Source: Rattus norvegicus (taxonomy: Eukaryota; Chordata; Mammalia; Rodentia; Muridae). Taken from it: a DNA stretch of 64,000 nt. The notes beneath the pieces are model-generated. The model was not told the DNA's origin. It ran no database searches and saw only the letters and a program-made list of their open reading frames with translations. Shown in pieces: positions 54,610 to 64,000 of this stretch. How positions within the stretch are numbered: position 1 is the stretch's first letter; each line of letters starts with the position of its first letter. The stretch is taken from NCBI RefSeq assembly GCF_036323735.1, contig NC_086021.1:160688976-160752975 (forward strand). Direction: 5' to 3'. Made by a program: the position numbers and the translations under genes.

Positions 54610-55380
54610 GGGACATCACTACAACACCCTTCTACCCCTCCAGGGACAAATGTCCTCTCAGGCTCTGTTCAACTTGGAAAGCATCAGTGGAAGGGGCCCC
54701 ACTTGCTGCCTTGTTTTTCTCCCATTTTGCAAAATCTCCTGTGACTGTTTAAGGCCAGGAAGCAAAATCAAAGGGCCTAGGATTCAAAGGCCGCTAATTA
54801 CCTTTCAAAGGGTTCCCCTCAGCTTTCCCGCCAGAGGCTGTGGGAGTTTGTGGTTCCTCACTGGGCTTTGAAACTGGGAGGGATGAGTGGGGCTTGATTA
54901 AAGCACAAATGTCAGGAAGCTAGGAGTGCTGACCACCTCCGTCCTGGAGTGGAGGTCAGTCACTGGCCTCCCTACCTACCTGCAGTGGCCTTAATCTCCT
55001 GATAAGGAAACTGGAAAGAGTTCTGTTCTCCCAGGCCCTGCTTTCAGACTGAGGACAGCACTTGTGGATACAGAAACAACTGTGCTAATGAGAGAATTTG
55101 ATTTTGCTTTTGAAACCAACCCGCTAATTCTCCATGGTCTGTCAACTCACGAAAAAAAAATTATTTGAGAGAAACCCATGAAGCAAACTTTCATTAGATG
55201 TTCTTAAGCTGGCTAAGGAGCCTGTCCTCAAATGGTGTCAGGAAATACTGATCTAATAAAATCCTTCACTGTAGGACTTGGCACTCCCTACAGTGCTAAT
55301 GTGAAGGGTGGATTGCCTGCAAGCGGCCTGCTGCATTCCCCCAAAGTCATCTCTTGCAAGTTTTTTTCTATATAAATAAA
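54610..55380. other. unique intergenic sequence
   Basis: No gene or clear repeat is seen. Confidence 0.45.
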
Positions 55381-55384
55381 AACC

Positions 55385-55500
55385 TTGTGTGTATTGGTGC
55401 ATGCCTGCAATCCCAACACTTAGGAGACTGTGGCAGGAGGATTGCTGCAAGTTCAAGCCCAGTATGGGAAACAGAGTGACATGCTGTCACAACAAACACA
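55385..55500 (+). repeat. old B1-type SINE
   Basis: ATTGGTGCATGCCTGCAATC, CCAACACTTAGGAGACTGTG and GCAAGTTCAAGCCCAGTATG, ending in an AACAAACACACAAAC tail. Confidence 0.78.
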
Positions 55501-55611
55501 CAAACAAAATCACTGTAAATACTTTGGGGCATGCTTGTGCTTAGCTGAACAGTGGGGAACCGGCTGGAGACATCAATGTACCGTTTATAAAGTGCCGTTG
55601 TTTGCCCAGAT

Positions 55612-55802
55612 CAGTGGTTCTTGATCTCTCTATTACTGTGACCCTTTAATACATATAGTTCCTCATGTTATAGTGACCCCCAGCCATAAAATCATTTCAT
55701 TGCTACTCCATAACTGTAATTTCGCTACTGTTATGAGTTGTAATGTAAATATCTGATATGCAGGATACCCGCTCTGCAACCCTCTAAGGTTGAGAACCAG
55801 TG
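55612..55802. mobile_element. hAT DNA transposon (URR1-like)
   Basis: The ends are CAGTGGTTCTTGATC and AGGTTGAGAACCAGTG. The interior includes TAGTTCCTCATGTTATAGTG and TATGCAGGATACCCGCTCTG. Confidence 0.9.
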
Positions 55803-55804
55803 GC

Positions 55805-56170
55805 CTCAATGAATTAAAACGGCAGCGTTTAATCAGCTCAGTGGGTGGTGTTCCTATCAGTCAGAGTTAAAACAACATCAGCACATCTCCCTGGCTATGC
55901 CACATATGTATCCTTTTGTTCACCCTACACTCCCAATTGGTTGGGGTGCTGACCTAACCTCCTGGGCACAGGTGAGGGGCAGCCTGATTTGGAACGTGAT
56001 ACTCTGATGGAAGGTGGAAGAAGGTGGGAGCATGGTGCTGCCAAAGGCTCTTCTCCAAGCACTGTAACATCACTCACATCTATGCTATCACTCACCAAAG
56101 TCAGTCACATAGCCAGGCTTGATGTCCATGGCACAGGAAGTACAAAGAGAGAGGGCTTGGAAACACTGCC
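55805..56170. other. unique intergenic sequence
   Basis: Nothing recognisable was seen. Confidence 0.4.
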
Positions 56171-56173
56171 TTC

Positions 56174-56335
56174 AGACTGGAGTGATGGCTCAATAGTTAA
56201 GAGCACACACTGCTCCTCCAGAGAACCTGAGTTCAGTTCTCCGTGCCTACACTGCCCCCACCCAATAGCAACTGCCTGTAACTGCAGCTCCAGGAGATCC
56301 AGTGCCTAGGGCCTTCACAAGCTCCTGCACTCATG
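56174..56335 (+). repeat. B3 SINE
   Basis: GACTGGAGTGATGGCTCAAT, GTTAAGAGCACACACTGCTC and CTGAGTTCAGTTCTCCGTGC lead straight into the CATA repeat, which replaces its tail. Confidence 0.93.
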
Positions 56336-56670
56336 TGCACAGACCCATACATATACATACACATATACATCACACACACACATATATATATACATATACA
56401 TCATATACATACACATACATGCACAGACATACATATACATCATACACATGTACATAGACATACAAACATACATATATACATACACAGACATACAAACATA
56501 CCCATACATAGACACACACATATACATCACATATATACATATATATCATATACATACACATACATGCACACACATACACATACATATATACAAACACAGA
56601 CATACAAACATACTCATACACAGACACACATACTACCCATATACAGACACATATACATACACATACTTAA
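56336..56670. repeat. long (CATA)n-type variable repeat
   Basis: About 330 nt of CATA, CACA and TATA units with ACAGACATACA blocks recurring in a higher-order pattern. It grew from the SINE tail. Confidence 0.93.
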
Positions 56671-56734
56671 ATATGATTTTAAAAGTCTTTAAAGAAAACT
56701 ACAATAAATTACCTTCCATTCTCTTATTAAGCTA

Positions 56735-56850
56735 AAGGCGGTGGCCCATGCCTATCTCAGCGCTCAGGAGGAGACCTCTGTGAGTTTATTGCCAGCCTGG
56801 TCTACAGAGTTCCAGGAGAGCCAGGGCCACATCTCGAGACCCTATAACAA
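56735..56850 (+). repeat. B1 SINE
   Basis: GGCGGTGGCCCATGCCTATC, AGCGCTCAGGAGGAGACCTC and GCCTGGTCTACAGAGTTCCA are clear B1. Confidence 0.9.
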
Positions 56851-56903
56851 ACCCACCAAAAAGAATAATAAAATTAAAGCAATGGGCAGTGAAGATGGTG
56901 AAT

Positions 56904-56904
<1 letters not shown>

Positions 56905-56963
<59 letters not shown>

Positions 56964-56999
56964 AAGGAAGAAAGGGAGAGAGAGAGAGAAAGAGAGAGG
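56905..56999. repeat. (GAAA)n purine tract
   Basis: About 13 GAAA units, then GAGAGAGAAAGG variants. It is all purine on the plus strand. Confidence 0.97.
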
Positions 57000-57445
57000 A
57001 CATAACTGCTTCTGCTCCCAAGTGTTTGAGGGATTTTTTTTGTAGACATGAGGGAGAGCACAGGCAGAGGCAGAAGTATCTGGGAGAGAAAGAGTGGACA
57101 CTGCTGGTCAACTGAGCCTGGCCATGTGAGGAGAAGTAGAGTGGGGATCCAGGGGCAGAGGCAAGAGGGCAAGAGGAGTAAAAAGGGCTGGGTTACATGA
57201 AGAAGAGTCGCCGTAGGAAGGGCAGCCTAGCTCAGTTCCTAGGCTGGAGGTTAGGGTAGAAGGCCCTATGCCAGCTAGGATGACCCTGTAATAGGTAAGG
57301 ACTGAGGGATGCTGGGAGAATCTGGAAGTCAGGTCCACTTCCATATGCTAAATAGGTACCATAGCCATTCGGGTTTGAGTTCTAACAGGTACTCAGCAGG
57401 TCAAAAAGCTTTCTGTGTAAGCCTCACGACCTGAAATAATCCATC
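57000..57445. other. unique intergenic sequence
   Basis: No supported gene is seen. The minus-strand frames here are carried by the neighbouring purine repeat. Confidence 0.45.

Positions 57446-57448
<3 letters not shown>

Positions 57449-57495
<47 letters not shown>
57449..57495. repeat. (CA)n microsatellite
   Basis: About 23 CA units. Confidence 0.97.
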
Positions 57496-57497
<2 letters not shown>

Positions 57498-57568
57498 CTC
57501 ATATATCCCGCATACACATACAGGTTGTTTCTAGTACTCTAGAGATTTTTTGTGTCATTGGGAATGAA

Positions 57569-57570
<2 letters not shown>

Positions 57571-57631
<61 letters not shown>

Positions 57632-57641
57632 TCTCTCTCTA
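57571..57641. repeat. (CT)n microsatellite
   Basis: About 27 CT units followed by TTTCTCTTTCTCTC variants. Confidence 0.97.
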
Positions 57642-57649
57642 TTGTTGTT

Positions 57650-57790
57650 TTGCTTTTTTTCTGAGTTTCTCTGTGTAGTCCTGGCTGTCCTGGAACTCAT
57701 CCGGCAGACCAGGCTGGCCTTGAACTCAGAGATCCCCCTGCCTCTGCCTCCCCAGTGCTGGGCTTAAAGGTGTGAGTCTGCTGCCACAGC
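57650..57790 (-). repeat. B1 SINE
   Basis: Antisense: TGAGTTTCTCTGTGTAGTCC, TGGCTGTCCTGGAACTCATC, CCAGGCTGGCCTTGAACTC. It is among the best preserved B1 copies here. Confidence 0.96.
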
Positions 57791-57824
57791 CCCAGCTCAA
57801 GGCTCTGGTTTTGTTTTGTTTTTT

Positions 57825-57950
57825 CAAAGGATATTTTTTCTGATTTGTCATTGCTAGTCTATAGAAACATTATTCATATTTAATTATCGATTACCTGTCC
57901 AGTTACTTTGCTGAATTCTTGAGGTTCTAACAGTATGTCTATATGCTGGT
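57825..57950 (-). mobile_element. LINE-1 ORF2 scrap (antisense)
   Basis: CATTGCTAGTCTATAGAAAC and CAGTTACTTTGCTGAATTC resemble the antisense L1 segment also present at 63790-63922. Confidence 0.45.
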
Positions 57951-57954
57951 TAGT

Positions 57955-58325
57955 TTTTTGTCAGCTGTACTGACTTAAACTAGAGAAGAGGGAATAGCAG
58001 GGGAGGAATCGTTGGCCTGTAGGCAAGACTATGAGGCATTTAAAAAGACCAATGATTGGTATGGAAGGGTCTAGCCCACTGTGGGTAGTGCCATCCCCTA
58101 ACAAGTGGTCTTGGGTTGTATAAAAAAGCAAGCTGAGCAAGCCAAGGGGTGCAAGCCAGCAAGCAGCATCCTCCCATGATCTTCCCTTCAGTTCCTGCCT
58201 TCAGATTCCTGCCCTGACTTCACTTCGTGATAAGCTGTAGGATGAGATAAACCCTGTTTCCCGCCCATTGCTTTTGGCCATGCTGTCTATCACAGCAATA
58301 GAAAACAAACTTGGACAGCCCAAAA
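57955..58325 (+). repeat. rodent interspersed repeat (unnamed), near-complete 3' end
   Basis: CCCACTGTGGGTAGTGCCAT, AAGCAAGCTGAGCAAGCCA, GATGAGATAAACCCTGTTTC and ATCACAGCAATAGAAAACAA give the fullest copy of the family seen at 7440 and, reversed, at 24728. Confidence 0.65.
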
Positions 58326-58329
58326 TTTG

Positions 58330-59590
58330 AAATTTCTATGAAAATTATTGTGTTGAGTGCATACAAATATAAATATAGTCACTTTATAAATTTACATTAC
58401 AAGTAATTGTACATAATTGCATGTAATATTTATTCATTCCATTGATACCTTCCTCTCAGTCTTGCTACCTCACAGTCCGACATGCCTTTAATTCTGTACA
58501 AACTCCCTACAGTTGCTGTTTTGACTCACTGCCTTACACGAATGCAGCTATTGAGGTGTGGAATAAACCTGTTTATGCCAATCAAGGCACAGAGGTAAGG
58601 GCTGCGTCTGGAACAAGAGACAAGAATCTTGTCCAGGCCAGAAGGAATCTGGAGCTCTTGGTTGGCTTCTGGAGAAGCCTGAATTATCATCACTGGGACT
58701 CACCCTCAGGAAGTTATTCTCTACATGACAGTAGAGGTGGTGGCCAGGGATTGGGGACCATTGGCCCGAGAAAGCCTGAGGCTGGCTCTCCTCCAGCATC
58801 CATGTTGTCCTAGACAGTCACTCAGATTGATCGGCTGGACCTCATGCTGCCCACACAGAGCCAATGATTGACAGCCCTGTTAGAATCACCAAGAGCAAGA
58901 GATGAGGTGACAGAAAGTATGTTAGGTGGCTTCAATGAAGGGCAGATGAACAGTATGCCATGAAGGGCTCCACTTCCCCTCGCTGACCATGGAGAGGACT
59001 CAAGAGGCTCACACACTGCCTTCGCTTTGCTGCTGGGACTTTGGACTTTGTGACTCCCAGACTCTCTGCTTACATGGCAACTGTAAATGAGAAGCCCACG
59101 GAAAAGAGGATCTGTAAAACAAAACACCGGAAGGAATCGCTTTATCTTCACTGACCTTAATTAGTAGAGATGCCCTCAGCTGCAGAACCTCGGATGGCTC
59201 CCTCCTACCTGACTTCTCAAACTGATGAGCTTGCAAGCCTCTTCACAGTTGGCCTCACCTGTCAATCTCAGCTCCTCCCCGCCCACTCTTCCCCTATAGG
59301 TGAGTTTATGAGTCCACCTAGCACGAGCTCACACACATGCTCTGCTTACCGAGAAACTTAATTTGTTCATCTCTTGAATGGAAAAATATTGCTCCACGGG
59401 GCCATTGTAGTTCGTGAAAAAACATAAGCAAGACGGCACGTGGCCTGGCCCAGCTTCCGGACTCTTCCCAAGGCCATGGCTGTCTCCCCATATGCCTTTT
59501 CTTTTACACTTCCTTGAAAATTGGCAAGGAAAGGTGTCTGCCACAAGAGAACCTTTGGGCCCTCCAGAACCACTTGCGTCGGATGGTCTT
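58330..59590. other. unique intergenic sequence
   Basis: Open frames on both strands (e.g. 58442-58813 plus, 58822-59151 minus) have no recognisable domain. No gene is called. Confidence 0.45.
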
Positions 59591-59599
59591 GTGTCTTGG

Positions 59600-60060
59600 C
59601 CTGTTTGAACACAGCCATAAACTGAGTGGCTGCAAACTAAAGAAGTCTTTCTTACCATTCTGGAGGCTGGGAGCCTGAGATCAAGGTGCTGGCTAAAATA
59701 AAAGTCTTTCAAACCTGTAGGGAACACTTCAAGGGTAAACCTAGCGTGTCAGGATGTGTTCTGGGTGCAGGGTAGGCGTGAGGCCAGGTTTGTGGGTAGA
59801 AGGGAAACTGCTTATGTTCAGGCAACTCTGTGGCCTAGACTGCACAATGCACTAAAAGTTCCCATGCTGGTCCTGGTGAGGCCTCTGCCTGGTCAAAATG
59901 GCGTCTGATATGTCCCCAAGCGGTGCAAAGAGCAAGGGAGAGCTGCCGGGCCCATTTTGTACGGACAACCAATCCCCTTCCCAAGCCACCAAACGCCATC
60001 ACTCAAGGCAGATTTCAACATACTGATTTGCAGGGGTCACATTCAGTCTGTGACATCTGG
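59600..60060. repeat. possible ancestral mammalian repeat
   Basis: AACTGAGTGGCTGCAAACTA, CCATTCTGGAGGCTGGGAGC and a far end GGGGTCACATTCAGTCTGTGA have the layout of a mammal-wide dispersed repeat. The family is not assigned. Confidence 0.4.
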
Positions 60061-60189
60061 AGTACGTATGGGTTGGCCTTTTTGGTCTGAGGATTGAAAG
60101 AAAAAAAAATCTCCCTAGAAAGGAAGATGAAGGGACATGGCCGAGGCTCTGGGTCTATATTTCCATATAGAGGATGCCTTAGTAGTAGG

Positions 60190-60570
60190 TAATGCGTTAG
60201 TCATCTATCACTGTGACAAAATACATGAGGAAATGAACCTGCAGGGGAAAGCGTAGCTTCAGACTCTAGTCATTTGGCGCCATTGCTTCTGAGCCTGTGG
60301 TGAGGCACCGTGGAGAGACGCATGCGCAAGAGCAAAGTGGTCCCCACTATAACATCCAGGAAGCAGGGGAGAGCAAGGGAGGGGAGACATACTGGGAAAG
60401 GGGCAGGAGCTGGGAACATATCTACTCTTCAAGGATGGGACTCCAGTGACTCACTTTCTGAACCTTCCTCCACCTTCTACAAATCCCACTAGTTCCCCAA
60501 ATACCCCTGGTTTGTAAAGAAGTCGCTTTTAGTCACATGGCCTTTGGGGGATATTTCCGGTCCAAACCTT
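60190..60570 (-). repeat. rodent interspersed repeat (unnamed)
   Basis: TCATCTATCACTGTGACAAA, TCTGAGCCTGTGGTGAGGCA and GGCCTTTGGGGGATATTTCC parallel the copies at 45635 and 50350. Confidence 0.5.
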
Positions 60571-60574
60571 AAGA

Positions 60575-61960
60575 CTTGAAGGTGTGTTCTGGGGTAGCGC
60601 TGAGGCTGGGGACTGACCTGAGTGTGTGTTCCCAGTGTATGACTATAGACAGGCAGTATTAGAGCCTGGCACAGGATCTGAACTACCGGTCCAAGGAAGC
60701 TCGCTGGGGGAAGCTCCTCTGCTGTGGCCCCACTTCCAAATCTGTGCTTCGGAACTGCTGGCTGCAGGTCTTCAGTGGCTCAGTTGGGTTCCTATCCCTT
60801 TATGCCTTGCAGGCATACTGCTGGCGATGTTCTTGCCAGTCTGGCCTGCACACCCTACAGGCATGGCCCACCCAGAATTCGGAGCCTGCGAAACGGTTGA
60901 TGTCCTTCCCTGTGGAGATGGCAGCTGGGTTCCTCTTCTCTTGAATTCAGGGGGTGTTAGGGGTGGCTGCCCTGGCTAGTAGAATACAGTGGAAGTGATT
61001 TTGTGAGACTGGAGGCCAGATGGTAAAAGACCAGGCGACTTCCGCTTGGTTCTCCTGCAGAGCCCACTCCCGTCCGGAACACGCAGCCTCAGAACCCAGA
61101 GCCATGCATGACAGGCTCAGGCCACAAGGAAAGCCATGTGTAGGGGCTTTAGTGGACTATCCCAGCCGAGTCACGGCCTGAGTCATTCCAGCCCAGGCAC
61201 CAGCTATGTGAGTAGAGAAGCCTCCAGATGGTTCGAGCGCCAGTTCTTGAGTCTTCCCAGCTGAAGCCCCAGACGCCGTGGAGCTGAGTCAGACCATCGC
61301 CACTCATCCTGTCCAAATTTCTGTCACAGAGAGTTTGTGGGCATGACAGAACAGTTGTTTCACGTCACTAAGCCCAGGGTGGTTTGTTACACGAAATGTT
61401 AGTTAGAAAACAGTGCTTCTAAAAGTCTTCATTCTGCTGGCAACATTTAAAACTGGGAGGCTTCATAGACACATTTGGATTTCTGGTTTTCAGTGAGAAA
61501 TCAGAAAACCTGGCCATACTGGGCCTGCATCCCTTTTCGGCAAGATTTGGTCAGAGATATCTCCTTAAAGACGGAAGTGAACAAAACTGTCTGCCCAGCC
61601 CCCAACTAGTTGTTAAGTCACTTGCCTGGTGGTCTTGAGTATATGGCTATGTGACCATTGGCCTTAGCCGTCTAATTTCCTCATCGGGCACCATGTTCTT
61701 AGGACCATGTACTCTTCTTACTGTACCTGCTTCTGTGGTGCTCCCTTTGTACTATAGTGGGACATAAACCTATCACACAAGGCTGGGCCCACCTTTCTCT
61801 GTGTAAATAATTGTTCAGGAGACATAAGAGCAGGCAGGAGCTGGAGACAGTGACGGCTGTGCCTACATCATGCTTGCCCTGCAAACGATTTCCAGGCTCA
61901 CCTTTCTGTTATCCCTCAGAGCTGGAGCTGCCCTGTGAAGTGAGCCTCAAAATAATCTGT
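60575..61960. other. unique intergenic sequence
   Basis: A MIR-like antisense scrap (TCTAATTTCCTCATCGGGC) lies near 61670. The 117-codon plus frame at 60626-60979 is unsupported. Confidence 0.45.
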
Positions 61961-61969
61961 GAGAAAAGG

Positions 61970-62050
61970 GGCGGGATGTAGCTCGGTGGTAGAATGCCTG
62001 ACTAACATGAGCAAGGCCCTGGATTCGAGCCCCGTACAGGGCAGACCTAA
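61970..62050 (+). repeat. old tRNA-derived (ID-like) SINE with readable pol III boxes
   Basis: GGGGCGGGATGTAGCTCGGT carries an A-box-like stretch and GGATTCGAGCCCCGT a B-box-like stretch. No clean cloverleaf can be drawn, so it is not a tRNA gene. Confidence 0.6.
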
Positions 62051-62344
62051 ACAAATCCAAACGAATCCCTCCGGACTCCAAACATAGATGAGTCAGGTAC
62101 ACATTCTGATAGATATGGTTTTCCCTATTCCTCGTACACAAAAGCATTACCTGAGGAGGGGGTTCTATTTTTTTTATACAGCAGAGACTTAATTCAACAA
62201 ATGTTTCTCCAGAATTTCTATGTCCCAAGTTCTTTGGCTGGGGAGGGAATAAGAATATAATCACAGAGACGTTAGATGACATCTCCACCACTCTGGAGTT
62301 TGACTTATAATTCAATGTAGGAGGCAGAGGAGAAGCAAACCGAT

Positions 62345-62850
62345 GAATTATGATAGACTGCTTAAACAGGATGAACATTCTGAGGAAACACCAAGCAAGA
62401 GGTTTGGTTCTGAAAACCTGCTCAAAAGCCCTTGGCTGGGGAGGTCACGGAAACAGAGAACTGGGGAACTACCACCACTGTTGTATAAATTAGACGTGTT
62501 AAAATGCCTTCATAGATTAGTGTTTGCATCAACCTTGGTCAGAGACATTTTTGTTTGCAGGGGCAGAGACTTATAACTGGCCAAAAACTGAGAATAAATG
62601 ACTGCCTAAATGGGCGTCCACATCACTCCCCAAGGCTCAGGGGACATTGCCGAAGAGAGGCCAGGAAACATGAGAGGCTCATGAGGATGGCGAAGAGTAA
62701 AAAACTGTCTTCTGGACTCCACATAGCAGGCACACTAATGTACCCACCGCAACTGCAGTCACCTGACAAGATCCAGACAGTCGCCATTCAAGCATGGAAG
62801 GGGAGGGCTCATTTCCACCCCCCCCCAGGGGTGTGATTAACTCTGTTTAA
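62345..62850 (+). repeat. rodent interspersed repeat (unnamed)
   Basis: GAGAATAAATGACTGCCTAA, CTCCCCAAGGCTCAGGGGAC, AACTGTCTTCTGGACTCCAC and CATTCAAGCATGGAAGGGG are in the order familiar from dispersed rodent sequence. Two open frames here are fortuitous. Confidence 0.55.
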
Positions 62851-62859
62851 AGTCAGTGG

Positions 62860-63785
62860 GTCACATGACAAAGACATGAAACTAGGAGGGATAGAGGAGG
62901 CCTTGATGGGGAGAAAGAGGAGGTTCAGCAGAAGTGGTCGGAGAATGTCAGAATTGTGTAAGGGGGTGAAGATGACCAAGATAAGCTGTGTACATGTGTG
63001 AAATTGCCGATGGAAGGAATAAAAAGGAAAGAAAGAGAAAGCAAGGGTTAGGACAGGTGCTGATAAATGAGTCCCATCATTTAGTAGAGGCTGATACAGG
63101 TTGGTGAGGAAATGGACCAGTGGGGTAGCACTTACACAGATACCTGTAGTGTAAGAGCATGGGGCTCAGAAAGCCCCAGGGACAAAGGGTTTAGCTGAGT
63201 GAGAGGCAAAGGTACAACTCCCAGGAGTTGGAGCAAGCCTGGCCTCTTGGGAGAACAGTGGGAGGACCCACATGGCTGAAGGGAGGAGAGAGCGGTGGTA
63301 GAGGAAGATTGGGGTTGAAATCTCAGTCCCTTTTAGAAGCTTCTTTTCTGCCAGGTGGTGTTGGATTCCCCAGGGGCTTACTTAATGCTAGCATGGGAGG
63401 AAGCATGTGGTCTGAGGAGTCACCCATTGTGCCTGGTATCCTCATCTTGGGTTTCAGCCAGGATGGCTGGCCATTGATGAGTGGTGTTGCTGGTGGGTTT
63501 TGTCAGATCGAGGTCAGCACCCGAATCTGAAAGCATGCAGGGCTGAGAGTGCTGGGCCAGAGGTGACCGAGGCTGAAGGCAGAAAGGAAGCTATCGTTTC
63601 CCCCCACCCCCATGTCAGGCTGAACCAGCAGCTATCTCAGGTCTAGTTCTGAAGTCCCGTCATTTGAGTTCAGGGCTCTGAACATCCTACCAGGAATGGT
63701 AGCATCAGGGGGAGAGCATGTTGCTGGCCTAAAACAGATTCCAAAATCTGAAGAATGCCTTTCACTGTATGAATACAAATCCTAT
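62860..63785. other. unique intergenic sequence
   Basis: No gene or clear repeat is seen. Confidence 0.45.
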
Positions 63786-63789
63786 TTAG

Positions 63790-63922
63790 AAACAAAGGAA
63801 TGCAATTTAAGAGATAAAGTCTATTAATGTTGCATCCTGCTACTTTGCTGAAAGTATGTATCAGCTGTAGAAAGTACTCTGGTGGAGTCTTTAGGGTCTT
63901 ATATGTATAAAATCATATTACA
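63790..63922 (-). mobile_element. LINE-1 ORF2 fragment (antisense)
   Basis: TTGCATCCTGCTACTTTGCT, GAAAGTATGTATCAGCTGTAG and GGTGGAGTCTTTAGGGTCTT match antisense L1 ORF2. It is cut by the B1 that follows. Confidence 0.75.
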
Positions 63923-64000
63923 TGCCTGGGGATGGTGGCGCACACCTTTAATTCCAGCACTATGGAGGCAGAAGCAGGTAGATCACTATGGGTTTGAGGC
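63923..64000 (+). repeat. B1 SINE, cut by the window end
   Basis: GGGGATGGTGGCGCACACCT, TTAATTCCAGCACTATGGAG and GGGTTTGAGGC are the first half of a B1. The rest lies outside the window. Confidence 0.93.

Noticed and set aside
58442..59151. Overlapping plus and minus frames of 110-123 codons
   Set aside because: Neither has a recognisable domain, and sense/antisense overlap of this kind is common by chance.
61970..62050. tRNA gene with A and B boxes
   Set aside because: The stems do not pair into a cloverleaf. It fits an old tRNA-derived SINE.
61947..62378. 143-codon minus-strand open frame
   Set aside because: It crosses an old tRNA-derived SINE and shows no domain or conserved composition.
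29205..64000. Rspo4 exons, expected upstream of Psmf1 by human synteny
   Set aside because: I looked for the furin-like Cys-rich and thrombospondin segments and found none. In human the gene lies much further away than this window reaches.

Overview
This window is mammalian nuclear DNA, almost certainly rat (Rattus norvegicus). It has no compact coding or operon structure. It is full of rodent SINEs (B1, B2/B3, B4), three insertions of the tRNA-Ala-derived ID element with A/T tails and clear target-site duplications (the ID family is strongly expanded in rat), long (CA)n, (GA)n and (CATA)n microsatellites, decayed LINE-1 pieces and rodent hAT DNA-transposon relics. Species is inferred from the repeats and from the rodent-type protein; the chromosome cannot be read from the sequence.

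One protein-coding gene is supported: Psmf1, encoding the proteasome inhibitor PI31, on the minus strand. Its seven coding exons run from the start codon at 28943 to the stop codon ending at 7139. Every junction has a GT donor and an AG acceptor and keeps the frame. The joined exons total 816 nt, giving 271 residues plus stop, the normal PI31 length. Exons 1-4 encode the N-terminal FP domain (dimerisation and FBXO7 binding). Exons 4-7 encode the disordered proline-rich tail with repeated Asp-Pro motifs and a C-terminal HbYX-type end (Met-Tyr-Leu). A GC- and CpG-rich promoter lies at about 28690-29200.

Layout: 1-6436 is the 3' flank of Psmf1, mostly unique sequence with one B3 SINE and an old L1 3' end. 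6437-7138 is the probable 3' UTR. 7139-28943 is the gene body, whose introns hold most of the younger SINEs and microsatellites. 28944-29200 is the 5' UTR and promoter. 29200-64000 is the upstream intergenic region, with no gene found. It contains an antisense L1 mosaic with nested SINEs (32.2-34.6 kb), a quieter block with a CTCF-like motif and a GC box (34.8-37.8 kb), an L1 ORF2 relic split by a purine tract and a B3 (42.5-44.0 kb), several copies of unnamed rodent repeats, and dense microsatellites (53.5-57.7 kb). In human 20p13 the neighbours of PSMF1 are RSPO4 upstream and TMEM74B downstream; neither is visible here.

No bacterial, phage, CRISPR or new defence-like system is present. The observations most worth checking are a 100-nt exon-like block inside Psmf1 intron 1, a 37-nt retroposed micro-insertion inside a SINE, a second in-frame start codon with better context at residue 15 of PI31, repeated Asp-Pro motifs in the PI31 tail, and candidate CTCF sites in the upstream region.
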